A stretch of 9,665 nt of DNA, from contig JAFGNQ010000391.1 in NCBI GenBank assembly GCA_016926925.1, forward strand, positions 1 to 9,665. The letters are read 5' to 3'. The notes under the pieces are model-generated. The model was not told the DNA's origin and did no database searches. It worked only from the letters and a program-made list of their open reading frames with translations. Below, in pieces: positions 1 through 6,879 of the stretch; within the stretch, counting starts at the first letter, position 1; every line of letters begins with the position of its first letter. The position numbers were made by a program, and so were the translations under genes. The DNA comes from Candidatus Aminicenantota bacterium (lineage in GTDB: Bacteria > Acidobacteriota > Aminicenantia > Aminicenantales > Aminicenantaceae).

Positions 1-44
1 ATCGCTTAGCAGGCGACCCTGTTCAGCCACTCCAGCACCTCTCC
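1..44 (-). tRNA. tRNA-Ser(GCU), 3' part cut off by the window edge
   Basis: Read on the minus strand, the sequence begins GGAGAGGTG and has a D-arm of the class II serine type (CTGGAGTGGCTGAACAG). It continues into an anticodon stem GTCGC/GCGAT enclosing the loop CTGCTAA, which places GCU at positions 34-36, so it reads AGC/AGU codons. The window ends just after the anticodon stem, so the long variable arm, T-arm and acceptor 3' strand are not visible. It is the second serine tRNA downstream of serS. A promoter-like pair lies about 20 bp upstream of the mature 5' end. Confidence 0.85.
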
Positions 45-66
45 ACCTATTCGTGAAGTGAGCCTT

Positions 67-95
67 ATTCTATCATTTTTCCCTGAATATTCAAA
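67..95 (-). promoter_or_regulatory. Probable promoter of tRNA-Ser(GCU)
   Basis: On the minus strand there is a -10 box TAGAAT (67-72). It is preceded by TTGAAT (89-94, 16-bp spacer) or TTTGAA (90-95, 17-bp spacer). Initiation about 7 nt after the -10 box would give a leader of roughly 16 nt before the mature tRNA 5' end at 44. The context AAAATGATAGAATA almost equals that of the promoter before tRNA-Ser(UGA), which supports both. Confidence 0.5.
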
Positions 96-162
96 CCTCT
101 CGAACAAAAAGGGCAATCATTCTAATCTCCCTCGATAGAACGATTGAATTTTAGAAGAAGAT

Positions 163-203
163 CGAGTCATGGTCCTTTTGAGTCCCATGGTCGATAGCCG
201 GGG
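163..203. repeat. Diverged 40-bp repeat, copy A
   Basis: This copy aligns with 415-454 at about 34 of 40 positions with one 1-bp indel. Shared blocks include CGAGTCAT at the left and CATGGTCG plus TAGC toward the right. It lies about 120 bp upstream of the 5' end of tRNA-Ser(GCU) and just downstream of tRNA-Ser(UGA). No long open frame runs through it and its function is unknown. It may be a relic of local duplication or a processing or termination signal. Confidence 0.6.
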
Positions 204-232
204 TGGGATCGCACGGATTATTCAGAGAGAAA

Positions 233-319
233 CGGAGGGAGAGGGATTCGAACCCCCGTCACGATTGCTCGTGAAGCGATTTTCAAGACCGCCGCCTTCA
301 GCCACTCGGCCATCCCTCC
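233..319 (-). tRNA. tRNA-Ser(UGA)
   Basis: A complete 87-nt class II tRNA on the minus strand. The acceptor strands GGAGGGA/TCCCTCC pair fully and are followed by discriminator G. The D-arm is GCCGAGTGGCTGAAGGC. The anticodon stem GCGGT/ATCGC encloses CTTGAAA, giving anticodon UGA (UCN codons). The long variable arm forms a TCACGA/TCGTGA hairpin with loop GCAA, the hallmark of serine tRNAs. The T-loop is TTCGAAT. CCA is not encoded (TTT follows the discriminator), so it must be added post-transcriptionally. It sits about 165 bp downstream of serS in the same orientation. Confidence 0.97.
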
Positions 320-341
320 GTATGCGACCGGGAGAGTCGCT

Positions 342-370
342 ATTCTAACATTTTAGCTGGAATTAGGAAA
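342..370 (-). promoter_or_regulatory. Possible promoter of tRNA-Ser(UGA)
   Basis: A -10 box TAGAAT (342-347) sits in the context AAAATGTTAGAATA. That context nearly matches the promoter of the neighbouring serine tRNA. The -35 candidate TTTCCT (365-370, 17-bp spacer) is weak. The implied start is about 16 nt before the mature tRNA, the same spacing as for tRNA-Ser(GCU). The tRNA could also be read through from serS, since I see no clear terminator between them. Confidence 0.4.
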
Positions 371-414
371 CTCTCACTGACGGCAGCAGGCTCAATGTGA
401 AAGGAATGCCCATG

Positions 415-454
415 CGAGTCATCGTTCGTTTGGGTCGCATGGTCGTTAGCGGGG
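415..454. repeat. Diverged 40-bp repeat, copy B
   Basis: Partner of the copy at 163-203 (about 34/40 identity). It lies between the serS stop and tRNA-Ser(UGA). This copy overlaps a perfect 8-bp inverted repeat, CCATGCGA ... TCGCATGG (about 410-441, 16-nt loop). Copy A does not preserve that hairpin, so a conserved RNA structure is not supported. Confidence 0.6.
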
Positions 455-482
455 AAGGCTTCGATAAAAGTACAGGAAGGGA

Positions 483-1993
<1,511 letters not shown>

Positions 1994-2022
1994 TTGACTC
2001 GTCTCCGGGATTAAAATATAGT
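1994..2022 (+). promoter_or_regulatory. Promoter of the cobO-zincin-aldolase-reductase operon
   Basis: TTGACT (1994-1999) and TATAGT (2017-2022), each 5/6 to consensus, have a 17-bp spacer. Transcription starting near 2029 gives a short leader of about 14 nt containing AGGAAAG just before the ATG at 2043. I see no comparable promoter before the three following genes. Confidence 0.6.
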
Positions 2023-2042
2023 AAGTTTGTATTAGGAAAGAG

Positions 2043-2621
2043 ATGGAAAGTTCAAAGAATTCCGAAAAAAAAACGCCTCGGAAACCGATGCGAATGCCCT
2101 TCAAGGGTTATGTACAGATCTACACCGGAAACGGAAAAGGAAAAACAACGGCCGCCCTCGGCCTGGCTCTCAGGGCAGCCGGCCACGGCCTCAGGACCTA
2201 CATAGGGCAATTCCTTAAGGGGCAGGATTACGGAGAACTGGAAACGGCTCAAAAGCTGGCTCCCTTCATCACCATCGAACAATTCGGCCGGAAGGGATTT
2301 ATTCATGTTACCAATGACCCTGATGATGAAGATATCCGGATGGCCCAAGCCGGGTTGAAAAAATGTCTGAAAGCGATGATGTCGCGCGAATACTCCCTTG
2401 TTATTCTTGATGAGATCAATGTGGCTATCGATTTCAACCTGATCAAAGAGCAGGAAGTCCACGATTTTCTCGACAGGAGACCGGGAAGTATCGAAGTGAT
2501 TTTAACAGGCCGGTATGCTCCTGAATCCCTGATCAAGAGAGCGGATCTTGTCACGGAGATGAAAGAAATAAAGCACTATTACACAAAGGATGTCCCGGCG
2601 AGAGACGGGATAGAAAGATAA
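2043..2621 (+). CDS. cobO: Corrinoid adenosyltransferase (CobA/CobO/BtuR family)
   Basis: This family transfers the 5'-deoxyadenosyl group of ATP to cob(I)alamin or cob(I)yrinic acid a,c-diamide, forming the coenzyme form of vitamin B12. The 192 residues match the family. The P-loop GNGKGKTT lies at 29-36, followed by the conserved AALGLALRAAGHG segment. The Walker B-like strand LVILDEIN is at 119-126. The end KHYYTKDVPARDGIE corresponds to the family's C-terminal 'KHpy..gi.AR.GIE' motif. AGGAAAG precedes the ATG. A second start at codon 16 is possible, because residues 1-18 are a lysine-rich extension not needed for the fold. It is first in a four-gene run. No other corrinoid gene is visible nearby, so the product may serve salvage rather than de novo synthesis (inference). 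Confidence 0.93.
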   Translation: MESSKNSEKKTPRKPMRMPFKGYVQIYTGNGKGKTTAALGLALRAAGHGLRTYIGQFLKGQDYGELETAQKLAPFITIEQFGRKGFIHVTNDPDDEDIRMAQAGLKKCLKAMMSREYSLVILDEINVAIDFNLIKEQEVHDFLDRRPGSIEVILTGRYAPESLIKRADLVTEMKEIKHYYTKDVPARDGIER

Positions 2622-2639
2622 TCGTAGGAATATTTGCCT

Positions 2640-3017
2640 GTGGATCCTAAAAAATTCGAACTGCTCGTCGACGAGGCGCTTCGAGATCTCCCTGAAGATT
2701 TCAAAGCACGCCTCGAGAACATCACGGTCATGGTCGAAGATGAGCCTTCGAGAGAAGTCTATAAGCGGATGGGCATTCCACGCAACCACGTCCTTTTCGG
2801 ACTGTACCATGGGGTTCCCTATCCCCATCGCGGTCCATTCTACGGAAACATCCCGCCGGATGTGATCGTGATCTACCAGAAACCCATCGAACGATACAGC
2901 ACTTCGGAACGGGATATGAAAGGTAAAGTCCGAGAGGTTGTGGTGCATGAAATCGGGCATTATTTCGGTTTTGACGATGAAGATCTCAGAAAAATCGAAA
3001 AAGAGAGCCGGGACTGA
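2640..3017 (+). CDS. Small zincin-type metallopeptidase family protein (HExxH)
   Basis: A 125-residue protein of the short bacterial zincin family (formerly DUF1025). It starts with the family's typical FELLVDEALRDLPEDF segment. It ends with a zinc site HEIGHYFGFDDEDL, in which H103, E104 and H107 form HExxH and D112 is the likely third ligand position (numbering from the GTG). The central segment HVLFGLYHGVPYPHRGP is also typical. No signal peptide or membrane segment is present, so it should be cytoplasmic. Substrates of this family are unknown to me. I chose the GTG at 2640 because AGGAA at 2626-2630 lies 9 nt before it and the family usually starts close to FExLV. A TTG at 2634 would add two residues and has a too-close ribosome site. 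It follows the adenosyltransferase by about 18 nt and precedes the aldolase by 20 nt, consistent with cotranscription. Confidence 0.88.
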   Translation: MDPKKFELLVDEALRDLPEDFKARLENITVMVEDEPSREVYKRMGIPRNHVLFGLYHGVPYPHRGPFYGNIPPDVIVIYQKPIERYSTSERDMKGKVREVVVHEIGHYFGFDDEDLRKIEKESRD

Positions 3018-3037
3018 TGCGAAAAGGAGATGAGCAC

Positions 3038-3928
3038 ATGGCGCCGCGATTCCAGGGTATATTCGCTCCTCTGACGACCCCATTTAAAAACGAAAACATC
3101 AGTATCGAAAAACTGAAAGATAATATTCACAGGTACAATACCTTCGAACTCTCCGGATATGTGATTTCCGGCTCTTCGGCAGAAAGCGTCTATCTTACCG
3201 ATAGGGAAATAGAGGAACTCGTCAAATCGGCCAAGACCGCGGCCGCCTCTGATAAAAAGCTCATCGTCGGCACGGCCAAAGAGTCGACAAAAATGACAAT
3301 GGAGTTTTCCAATAGAATCGCGGCACTCGGAGTGGATGCAACCCTCGTACGAACCCCGGGATATTTCAAAGCCCTGATGACGCAGGAGGCTCTTAAACAT
3401 CACTATCTCACGCTGGCCGACAATGCCAAAGTGCCGCTTATTATCTACCACATCCCCCGTTACACGGGAGTAGAACTGACGGCAGAGCTTCTCGCAGAGC
3501 TTTCCCGGCATGAGAAGATTGCCGGCATCAAAGACAGTTCGGGAAATATGACTTTTTGCGACAGAGTCATGCCGTTGCTGGACGAACACTTCGATTACTT
3601 GACCGGGGCGGGAGGCATGCTTCTGCCGGCACTCATCATGGGTGCCTCCGGAGGTATACTGGCCTTAGCGGATGTCGCTCCCGCTCTCTGTTGGAGACTC
3701 TACAACCTTTTCCTCGAAAACCGATGGACCGAAGCCAAAAAGCTGCAGCATGACCTGGTTCCCCTCAATCAAGCAATTACCGTGGAGTACGGCATCCCGG
3801 CCATTAAATATGCTCTGGACATGATCGGTTTTTACGGCGGCCCCTGCCGGCTGCCCCTCATGCCGTTAGACGGACCGGCAAAGGAAAAGACAGATTCCAT
3901 TCTGACGGCTCTCGGATTGAAACTCTAA
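3038..3928 (+). CDS. Dihydrodipicolinate synthase/N-acetylneuraminate lyase family aldolase
   Basis: A 296-residue class I aldolase-type TIM barrel of the DHDPS/NAL superfamily, whose members form a Schiff base between pyruvate (or a pyruvate-like keto acid) and a lysine. Visible marks are TTPF at 13-16, GSSAES at 45-50 in place of the usual GTTGES, catalytic tyrosine Y137 in YHIPRYTG, and Schiff-base lysine K165 in GIKDSSG. In true DapA the motif is YNVPxRTG, with arginine binding the second carboxylate. Here that position is tyrosine (Y142), and the neighbouring residue is R141. Lysine biosynthesis is therefore doubtful. A 4-hydroxy-2-oxoglutarate aldolase-like or sugar-acid lyase role is equally possible. 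The ATG at 3038 has AAGGAG 8 nt upstream and starts where the family starts. An ATG at 3017 overlapping the previous stop would add seven residues without a good ribosome site. Confidence 0.9.
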   Translation: MAPRFQGIFAPLTTPFKNENISIEKLKDNIHRYNTFELSGYVISGSSAESVYLTDREIEELVKSAKTAAASDKKLIVGTAKESTKMTMEFSNRIAALGVDATLVRTPGYFKALMTQEALKHHYLTLADNAKVPLIIYHIPRYTGVELTAELLAELSRHEKIAGIKDSSGNMTFCDRVMPLLDEHFDYLTGAGGMLLPALIMGASGGILALADVAPALCWRLYNLFLENRWTEAKKLQHDLVPLNQAITVEYGIPAIKYALDMIGFYGGPCRLPLMPLDGPAKEKTDSILTALGLKL

Positions 3929-3953
3929 GCGGTTTACGAATAAAGAAAAAACG

Positions 3954-5171
3954 ATGACAGACGATAGCAGACGGAAATTCTTAAAGAACGCAGCCTTGAG
4001 CTCTCTTTCGCTTCCGCTTTTGGCAGCTAGCTCAATGAACCCAAAAAGCCGAAAAGAGGAACGCGTAAAAAAAGGCAGCATGCATTACAGGCGTTTGGGC
4101 AGGACAGGTCTCGACATATCCGAGATTTCTTTAGGAGGGAGTCCCATTCCTGAGTGGCCCATACTCATTCAAGCCATTGAAAGGGGCGTGAATTACATCG
4201 ACACTTCTCACGTCTACCAGAATGGGAACAGCGAGCGCCAAATCGGCCGCCTGTTCGCTGAGGTCGGTCGTGACACTGTTTTTGTGGGGACTAAATTTCA
4301 TTTGCGGCAAAATTGGAACCGGGAGTCCATCCTGCAGACTGTGGAAGGGAGTCTGAGGAGGCTGCAGACAGAAACCATCGATGTGCTTCTGATTCATGGC
4401 GCAAGCAAGCAAGAAGATCTTACGGATGAAAGAGTGCTCTCTGCTTATGATCAATTGAAAAAAGAGGGCAAGTGCCGGTTTACCGGAATATCCTGTCATT
4501 CCAACCACCACAAAGTCGTGGGCAGAGCCATCGAATGCGGGCACTACGATGTTATTCAACTCGGTTATAACGTATTTGACATTGCAGAATCCGAAAAAAG
4601 TATCGAGGCACATGAGGATTATCTGGGTGCCAGCGGGATCCGGCACCTTATCGCTTTGGCGAAAAAAAACGACGTTGGAATCATCGCCATGAAAGCACTG
4701 AAAGTGGGCGGGAGAAGGCAAAACCTGGGAAAATACGGCAGCAGCGGCCAATCGATCTTTCAGATTATGTTGAAATGGGCTCTCGAGAATCCAAACATCG
4801 CCTCTGTCGTGACGGAGATGCTCACCTTCGATCAACTCGAAGAAGATTTAGCGGTAACAGCTCAAGAACTTTCAGCAGACCAGAAAACGGCTCTTTACCG
4901 CTACATCGCAGAGAATTCTCAAGATTTCTGCCATATGTGCGGTACTTGCGAATCAAAGTGCCCATCCGGCATAAAAACCACTGCCATTCTGCGATATCTG
5001 GCCTACTATGAAGGATATGAAAAACACGAACATGCCAAGCTTGCCTATCGCCGGCTGAAGCCGCACGAAAGGGCACCATCGTGCAACGACTGCGGTCAGT
5101 GCGAAACTGTCTGCCCTTACGGCGTGTCCGTGCGAAGGAGAATCCTTCATGCTCACAGCCTTTTGTGCTGA
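3954..5171 (+). CDS. Tat-exported aldo/keto reductase with two C-terminal 4Fe-4S motifs
   Basis: A 405-residue protein in three parts. Residues 1-27 form a twin-arginine signal (SRRKFLK at 5-11, a hydrophobic stretch, then AASS), predicting folded export. Residues 43 to about 310 form an aldo/keto reductase barrel starting HYRRLGRTGLDISEI. All four catalytic residues are present: D83, Y88, K114 and H148. Residues 326-337 (CHMCGTCESKCP) and 377-388 (CNDCGQCETVCP) are two ferredoxin-type CxxCxxCxxxCP motifs, enough for two 4Fe-4S clusters. Such fusions are known in anaerobes, with mostly unknown substrates. The ribosome site before the ATG is poor (AAAGAAAAAACG). An in-frame ATG at 4080 (residue 43) has AAAGG 4 nt upstream and would give a cytoplasmic form starting exactly at the barrel. 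It is last of the four genes, 25 nt after the aldolase. Confidence 0.92.
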   Translation: MTDDSRRKFLKNAALSSLSLPLLAASSMNPKSRKEERVKKGSMHYRRLGRTGLDISEISLGGSPIPEWPILIQAIERGVNYIDTSHVYQNGNSERQIGRLFAEVGRDTVFVGTKFHLRQNWNRESILQTVEGSLRRLQTETIDVLLIHGASKQEDLTDERVLSAYDQLKKEGKCRFTGISCHSNHHKVVGRAIECGHYDVIQLGYNVFDIAESEKSIEAHEDYLGASGIRHLIALAKKNDVGIIAMKALKVGGRRQNLGKYGSSGQSIFQIMLKWALENPNIASVVTEMLTFDQLEEDLAVTAQELSADQKTALYRYIAENSQDFCHMCGTCESKCPSGIKTTAILRYLAYYEGYEKHEHAKLAYRRLKPHERAPSCNDCGQCETVCPYGVSVRRRILHAHSLLC

Positions 5172-5282
5172 AAGGCTGCAATCCTAACTTCCAAGGAAAC
5201 ATTTACACGACAGAACATTTCCTTCATTTAGCCGGATTTAAAGAAGGCGGTCTGCAAATCCTCAGTTTAAAATCCCCCTCTT
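5172..5282. other. Convergent intergenic gap
   Basis: This gap lies between the reductase stop and the SRP RNA terminator. I see no gene and no clear plus-strand terminator hairpin with a T-tract. The operon's transcript may end further on, or against the opposing transcript. Confidence 0.4.
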
Positions 5283-5290
5283 AAAAAAAA
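5283..5290 (-). terminator. U-tract ending the SRP RNA transcript
   Basis: Eight T residues on the minus strand directly follow the closing helix of the SRP RNA, whose ends GGACCGTGC and GCACGGTCC pair perfectly over 9 bp. The closing stem plus T8 resembles an intrinsic terminator. The terminator stem is the RNA's own terminal helix, and pairing immediately 5' of the U-tract would require the distant 5' strand. Confidence 0.6.
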
Positions 5291-5564
5291 GGACCGTGCA
5301 CCTTGCTCCGACAGAACTCCCCCTGCGTTATTCCCGCAGTTAGCTCTGGCAAGGCTTTCCCGCAGCACAAGAGACGACTCTGCTGCCGCTGCTACCTCCC
5401 GGTCCTGACGGGGTTCACAGAGCGTTCTTTGCGCAGGGCCCGTACCGTCATCACCACTTACCGGAACACTAAACAGAAAAAGACCGGCCTCGGCGAGGAA
5501 TTCGACCCTACTGTAGCGGATTGTAGGTTACAGGGCACCGCTAGCTCCCCATCTAGCACGGTCC
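5291..5564 (-). ncRNA. ffs: Signal recognition particle RNA, large bacterial type
   Basis: A 274-nt RNA on the minus strand that scaffolds Ffh for co-translational targeting to the membrane. The 5' end carries the Alu-domain signature of large bacterial SRP RNAs: GTGCTAGATGGGGAG, then TAGCGGTGCCCTGTA, AATCCGCTACAG and AGGGTCGAATTCC. The universal helix 8 region is at 5388-5409. There, GTCAGGACCGGGAGG runs into TAGCAGC with a GGGA (GNRA) tetraloop, the Ffh-binding site. The 5' and 3' ends pair over 9 bp and are followed by T8. A translation on the opposite strand of this region is not a gene. It lies convergent to the reductase and downstream of the beta-barrel gene. Confidence 0.95.
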
Positions 5565-5572
5565 GTTATTTG

Positions 5573-5594
5573 CTTGAATTATCCGTAATTCAAG
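5573..5594. repeat. Perfect 9-bp inverted repeat upstream of the SRP RNA
   Basis: The arms CTTGAATTA and TAATTCAAG are separated by TCCG and lie 9 bp upstream of the SRP RNA 5' end. The repeat could be an operator-like site, or a hairpin in a longer precursor transcript that is removed on maturation. It touches a second inverted repeat at 5594-5608. Confidence 0.7.
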
Positions 5595-5608
5595 TTCATT
5601 GGATGAAC
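5594..5608. repeat. Perfect 6-bp inverted repeat, adjacent
   Basis: The arms GTTCAT and ATGAAC flank TGG and share base 5594 with the preceding inverted repeat. Neither repeat has a following T-tract, so termination of the beta-barrel transcript by them is possible but not typical. Confidence 0.6.
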
Positions 5609-5613
5609 AAGGT

Positions 5614-5643
5614 ATTGTAGCAGTTTGAGGCTTATAAAATCAA
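5614..5643 (-). promoter_or_regulatory. Possible SRP RNA promoter
   Basis: On the minus strand TTGATT (5638-5643) and TACAAT (5614-5619, 5/6) are 18 bp apart. Initiation near 5607 would give a precursor with a roughly 43-nt leader containing both inverted repeats. A GATAAT inside the nearer inverted repeat (5578-5583) is closer to the RNA but lacks a good -35. Confidence 0.35.
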
Positions 5644-5654
5644 TCCGGAAGGAA

Positions 5655-6497
5655 TCAAAACCTGTAAAAGGCGCCTATCCTGAATACGAAGCCATCCCAA
5701 ATGCCGGCTTCAGCATTGATGGAGACATTCGGTAATATTCTGGCCCGCACTCCAAGTTGAAGCTGGAAAAGATAAAAAATACTGGGTAGATTGGTATCGA
5801 TATCCTCTTCCCATTCTTTGATGCTTTTTTCGTCCGATTCTCCGATTTCTTCATTAGGTCCGGCCCAGGTGTAAGTCCCAAGGTATTCATAGCCCGCTTT
5901 GCCGACCAGAGCGGCCAAGCCGAATCCAATGACGAAGTAGGGGGAAACCCTCCACCTAGGATTCGTATCCCATCGAAAACTCAGATTCGTAGTCAGGGGA
6001 TTCGTCGTGATAAATCCCGATGCTTCCACCTCAGCAAACGTTCCGTTTGCATAATTCTGTCTTACATTGCCATCGGCTTTTATCTTGATACTGGTTCTTT
6101 CAAGCGAGAACCCGATTGAGAAAGATCCCAATTTCCCCTCGGGATAGTATCTGATTTCCAGTCCGAAGTTCGATCCGCTCGTTCCGAATTGAAGGGCATC
6201 CTCATAGCTTGACTCTACAAGTGTGGGGTATTTATCGGTCAATTCATCCCGGATCTTATTCCTGATCTCTTGACCGATTTCATTTAAGAGATCATCCTCA
6301 AAGAGGTTGGAAAGAGGTTTCAACGTCCACGGGCCGTAATGAATCCCTATTTCGAACTTCTCCGAGATTGATTTTTTTGCTGTTCCAGAGAGGTCAACCT
6401 CGGGTTGCTGTTCTTGTGCCGATACGAACGGGATGAGACACAAACACATTGAAACGAACAGCGGGATAAAAGCTTTATGCCGATCAAACTTTCTCAT
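5655..6497 (-). CDS. Outer-membrane beta-barrel protein of unknown function
   Basis: A 280-residue secreted protein. Residues 1-27 form a Sec signal peptide (MRKFDRHK, a hydrophobic core, then VSA) with cleavage likely before QEQQ. It is not a lipoprotein, because its cysteines fall inside the hydrophobic core. The mature part alternates hydrophobic and polar residues, with aromatic-rich strands such as SNFGLEIRYYPEGKLGSFSIGFSLER, SPYFVIGFGLAALVG and LFQLQLGVRARI, and ends GAFYRF. A terminal aromatic residue is the usual signal for insertion by the BAM machinery. An acidic stretch around NEEIGESDEKSIKEWEEDID is probably an exposed loop. I do not recognise a specific family, and OmpA/OmpW-like small barrels are the nearest type. 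It has its own promoter and is probably monocistronic, with the SRP RNA behind it. Confidence 0.85.
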   Translation of the reverse strand: MRKFDRHKAFIPLFVSMCLCLIPFVSAQEQQPEVDLSGTAKKSISEKFEIGIHYGPWTLKPLSNLFEDDLLNEIGQEIRNKIRDELTDKYPTLVESSYEDALQFGTSGSNFGLEIRYYPEGKLGSFSIGFSLERTSIKIKADGNVRQNYANGTFAEVEASGFITTNPLTTNLSFRWDTNPRWRVSPYFVIGFGLAALVGKAGYEYLGTYTWAGPNEEIGESDEKSIKEWEEDIDTNLPSIFYLFQLQLGVRARILPNVSINAEAGIWDGFVFRIGAFYRF

Positions 6498-6511
6498 GTT
6501 TCACCCTGTCA

Positions 6512-6540
6512 ATCCTATATTCTGGTCTTTCTTTTGTCAA
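6512..6540 (-). promoter_or_regulatory. Promoter of the beta-barrel gene
   Basis: A perfect TTGACA (6535-6540) and TAGGAT (6512-6517, 4/6) are separated by 17 bp on the minus strand. The predicted start is about 8 bp past the -10 box, leaving a very short leader with AGGGTG near the ATG at 6497. Confidence 0.5.
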
Positions 6541-6584
6541 CACTATTGGCTATATGGACAAGTTAATCGTCCGGTAAGACACAA

Positions 6585-6632
6585 GGCTCGAGCCAAATGA
6601 AACAGGCCTATTTCATTTCTACAGACTCGAGT
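6585..6632. repeat. Cluster of three palindromes
   Basis: Within 48 bp lie three palindromes. The first is GGCTCGAGCC (6585-6594, perfect). The second is a 24-bp near-palindrome with arms AAATGAAA (6595-6602) and TTTCATTT (6611-6618) around AGGCCT. The third is ACTCGAGT (6625-6632). The first two are contiguous, and the outer two share the core CTCGAG. No T-tract follows on either strand. The cluster lies 45-95 bp upstream of the beta-barrel promoter, where an operator could sit. A relic of a mobile element is the alternative. Confidence 0.55.
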
Positions 6633-6640
6633 GTCAACAT

Positions 6641-6815
6641 AATTTAGTCGTTCCAGAAGCGCTGAAATTGCCCATAAATGCATACAGCACATTACTTTCT
6701 CATCAGCAGGGCCGGACACCCTTTTCCTATATCTCATACTCTGCGAATATTCAGCCTTGAAAGCTTTTTGTTCTCATGTGCCATCTCAAGAAGTCTCCGT
6801 GTATTTTCTTTTTTC
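6641..6815. other. Non-coding stretch without recognised content
   Basis: Part of the 590-bp gap between the divergent beta-barrel and carboxypeptidase genes. Short open frames here (for example minus strand 6737-6543) have unlikely composition and no ribosome site. I see no RNA gene. Confidence 0.4.
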
Positions 6816-6842
6816 TTGACAGATAATTACAGGGGTGATAAT
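6816..6842 (+). promoter_or_regulatory. Possible promoter upstream of the carboxypeptidase
   Basis: TTGACA (6816-6821, perfect) is followed after a short 15-bp spacer by GATAAT (6837-6842, 5/6). The octamer GATAATTA occurs twice here (6822-6829 and 6837-6844). Transcription from this point would pass through the structured element at 6858-7073 and yield a leader of about 240 nt for the carboxypeptidase mRNA. Confidence 0.35.
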
Positions 6843-6857
6843 TAGATTCTCTTGACT

Positions 6858-6878
6858 GTTTTTATGAATAATTCAGGA
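6858..6878. repeat. 21-bp direct repeat, left copy
   Basis: Identical to 7053-7073. It runs from GTTTTTATG to AATTCAGGA. The two copies start 195 bp apart. This copy equals the right end of the 193-bp element at 6880-7072, placed directly in front of that element's left end. Confidence 0.85.
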
Positions 6879-6879
6879 G

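Noticed and set aside
215..224. GGATTATTCA next to tRNA-Ser(UGA), shared with the terminal repeat of the 193-bp element
   Set aside because: Only ten AT-rich bases match and the flanks do not extend the similarity, so chance is the simplest explanation. tRNA 3' ends are insertion targets, but there is no integrase or duplicated tRNA end here.
5303..5620. A 105-codon plus-strand open frame between the reductase and the beta-barrel gene
   Set aside because: It lies almost entirely antisense to the SRP RNA, whose conserved Alu and helix 8 sequences explain the region. Its translation is cysteine- and arginine-rich without family features.
5565..5654. Intrinsic terminator for the beta-barrel gene formed by the two inverted repeats
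   Set aside because: Neither hairpin is GC-rich or followed by a T-tract on the minus strand, so I list them only as inverted repeats.
6543..6737. A 64-codon minus-strand open frame upstream of the beta-barrel gene
   Set aside because: It has no ribosome site and implausible composition, overlaps the palindrome cluster and the beta-barrel promoter, and has no recognisable motif.
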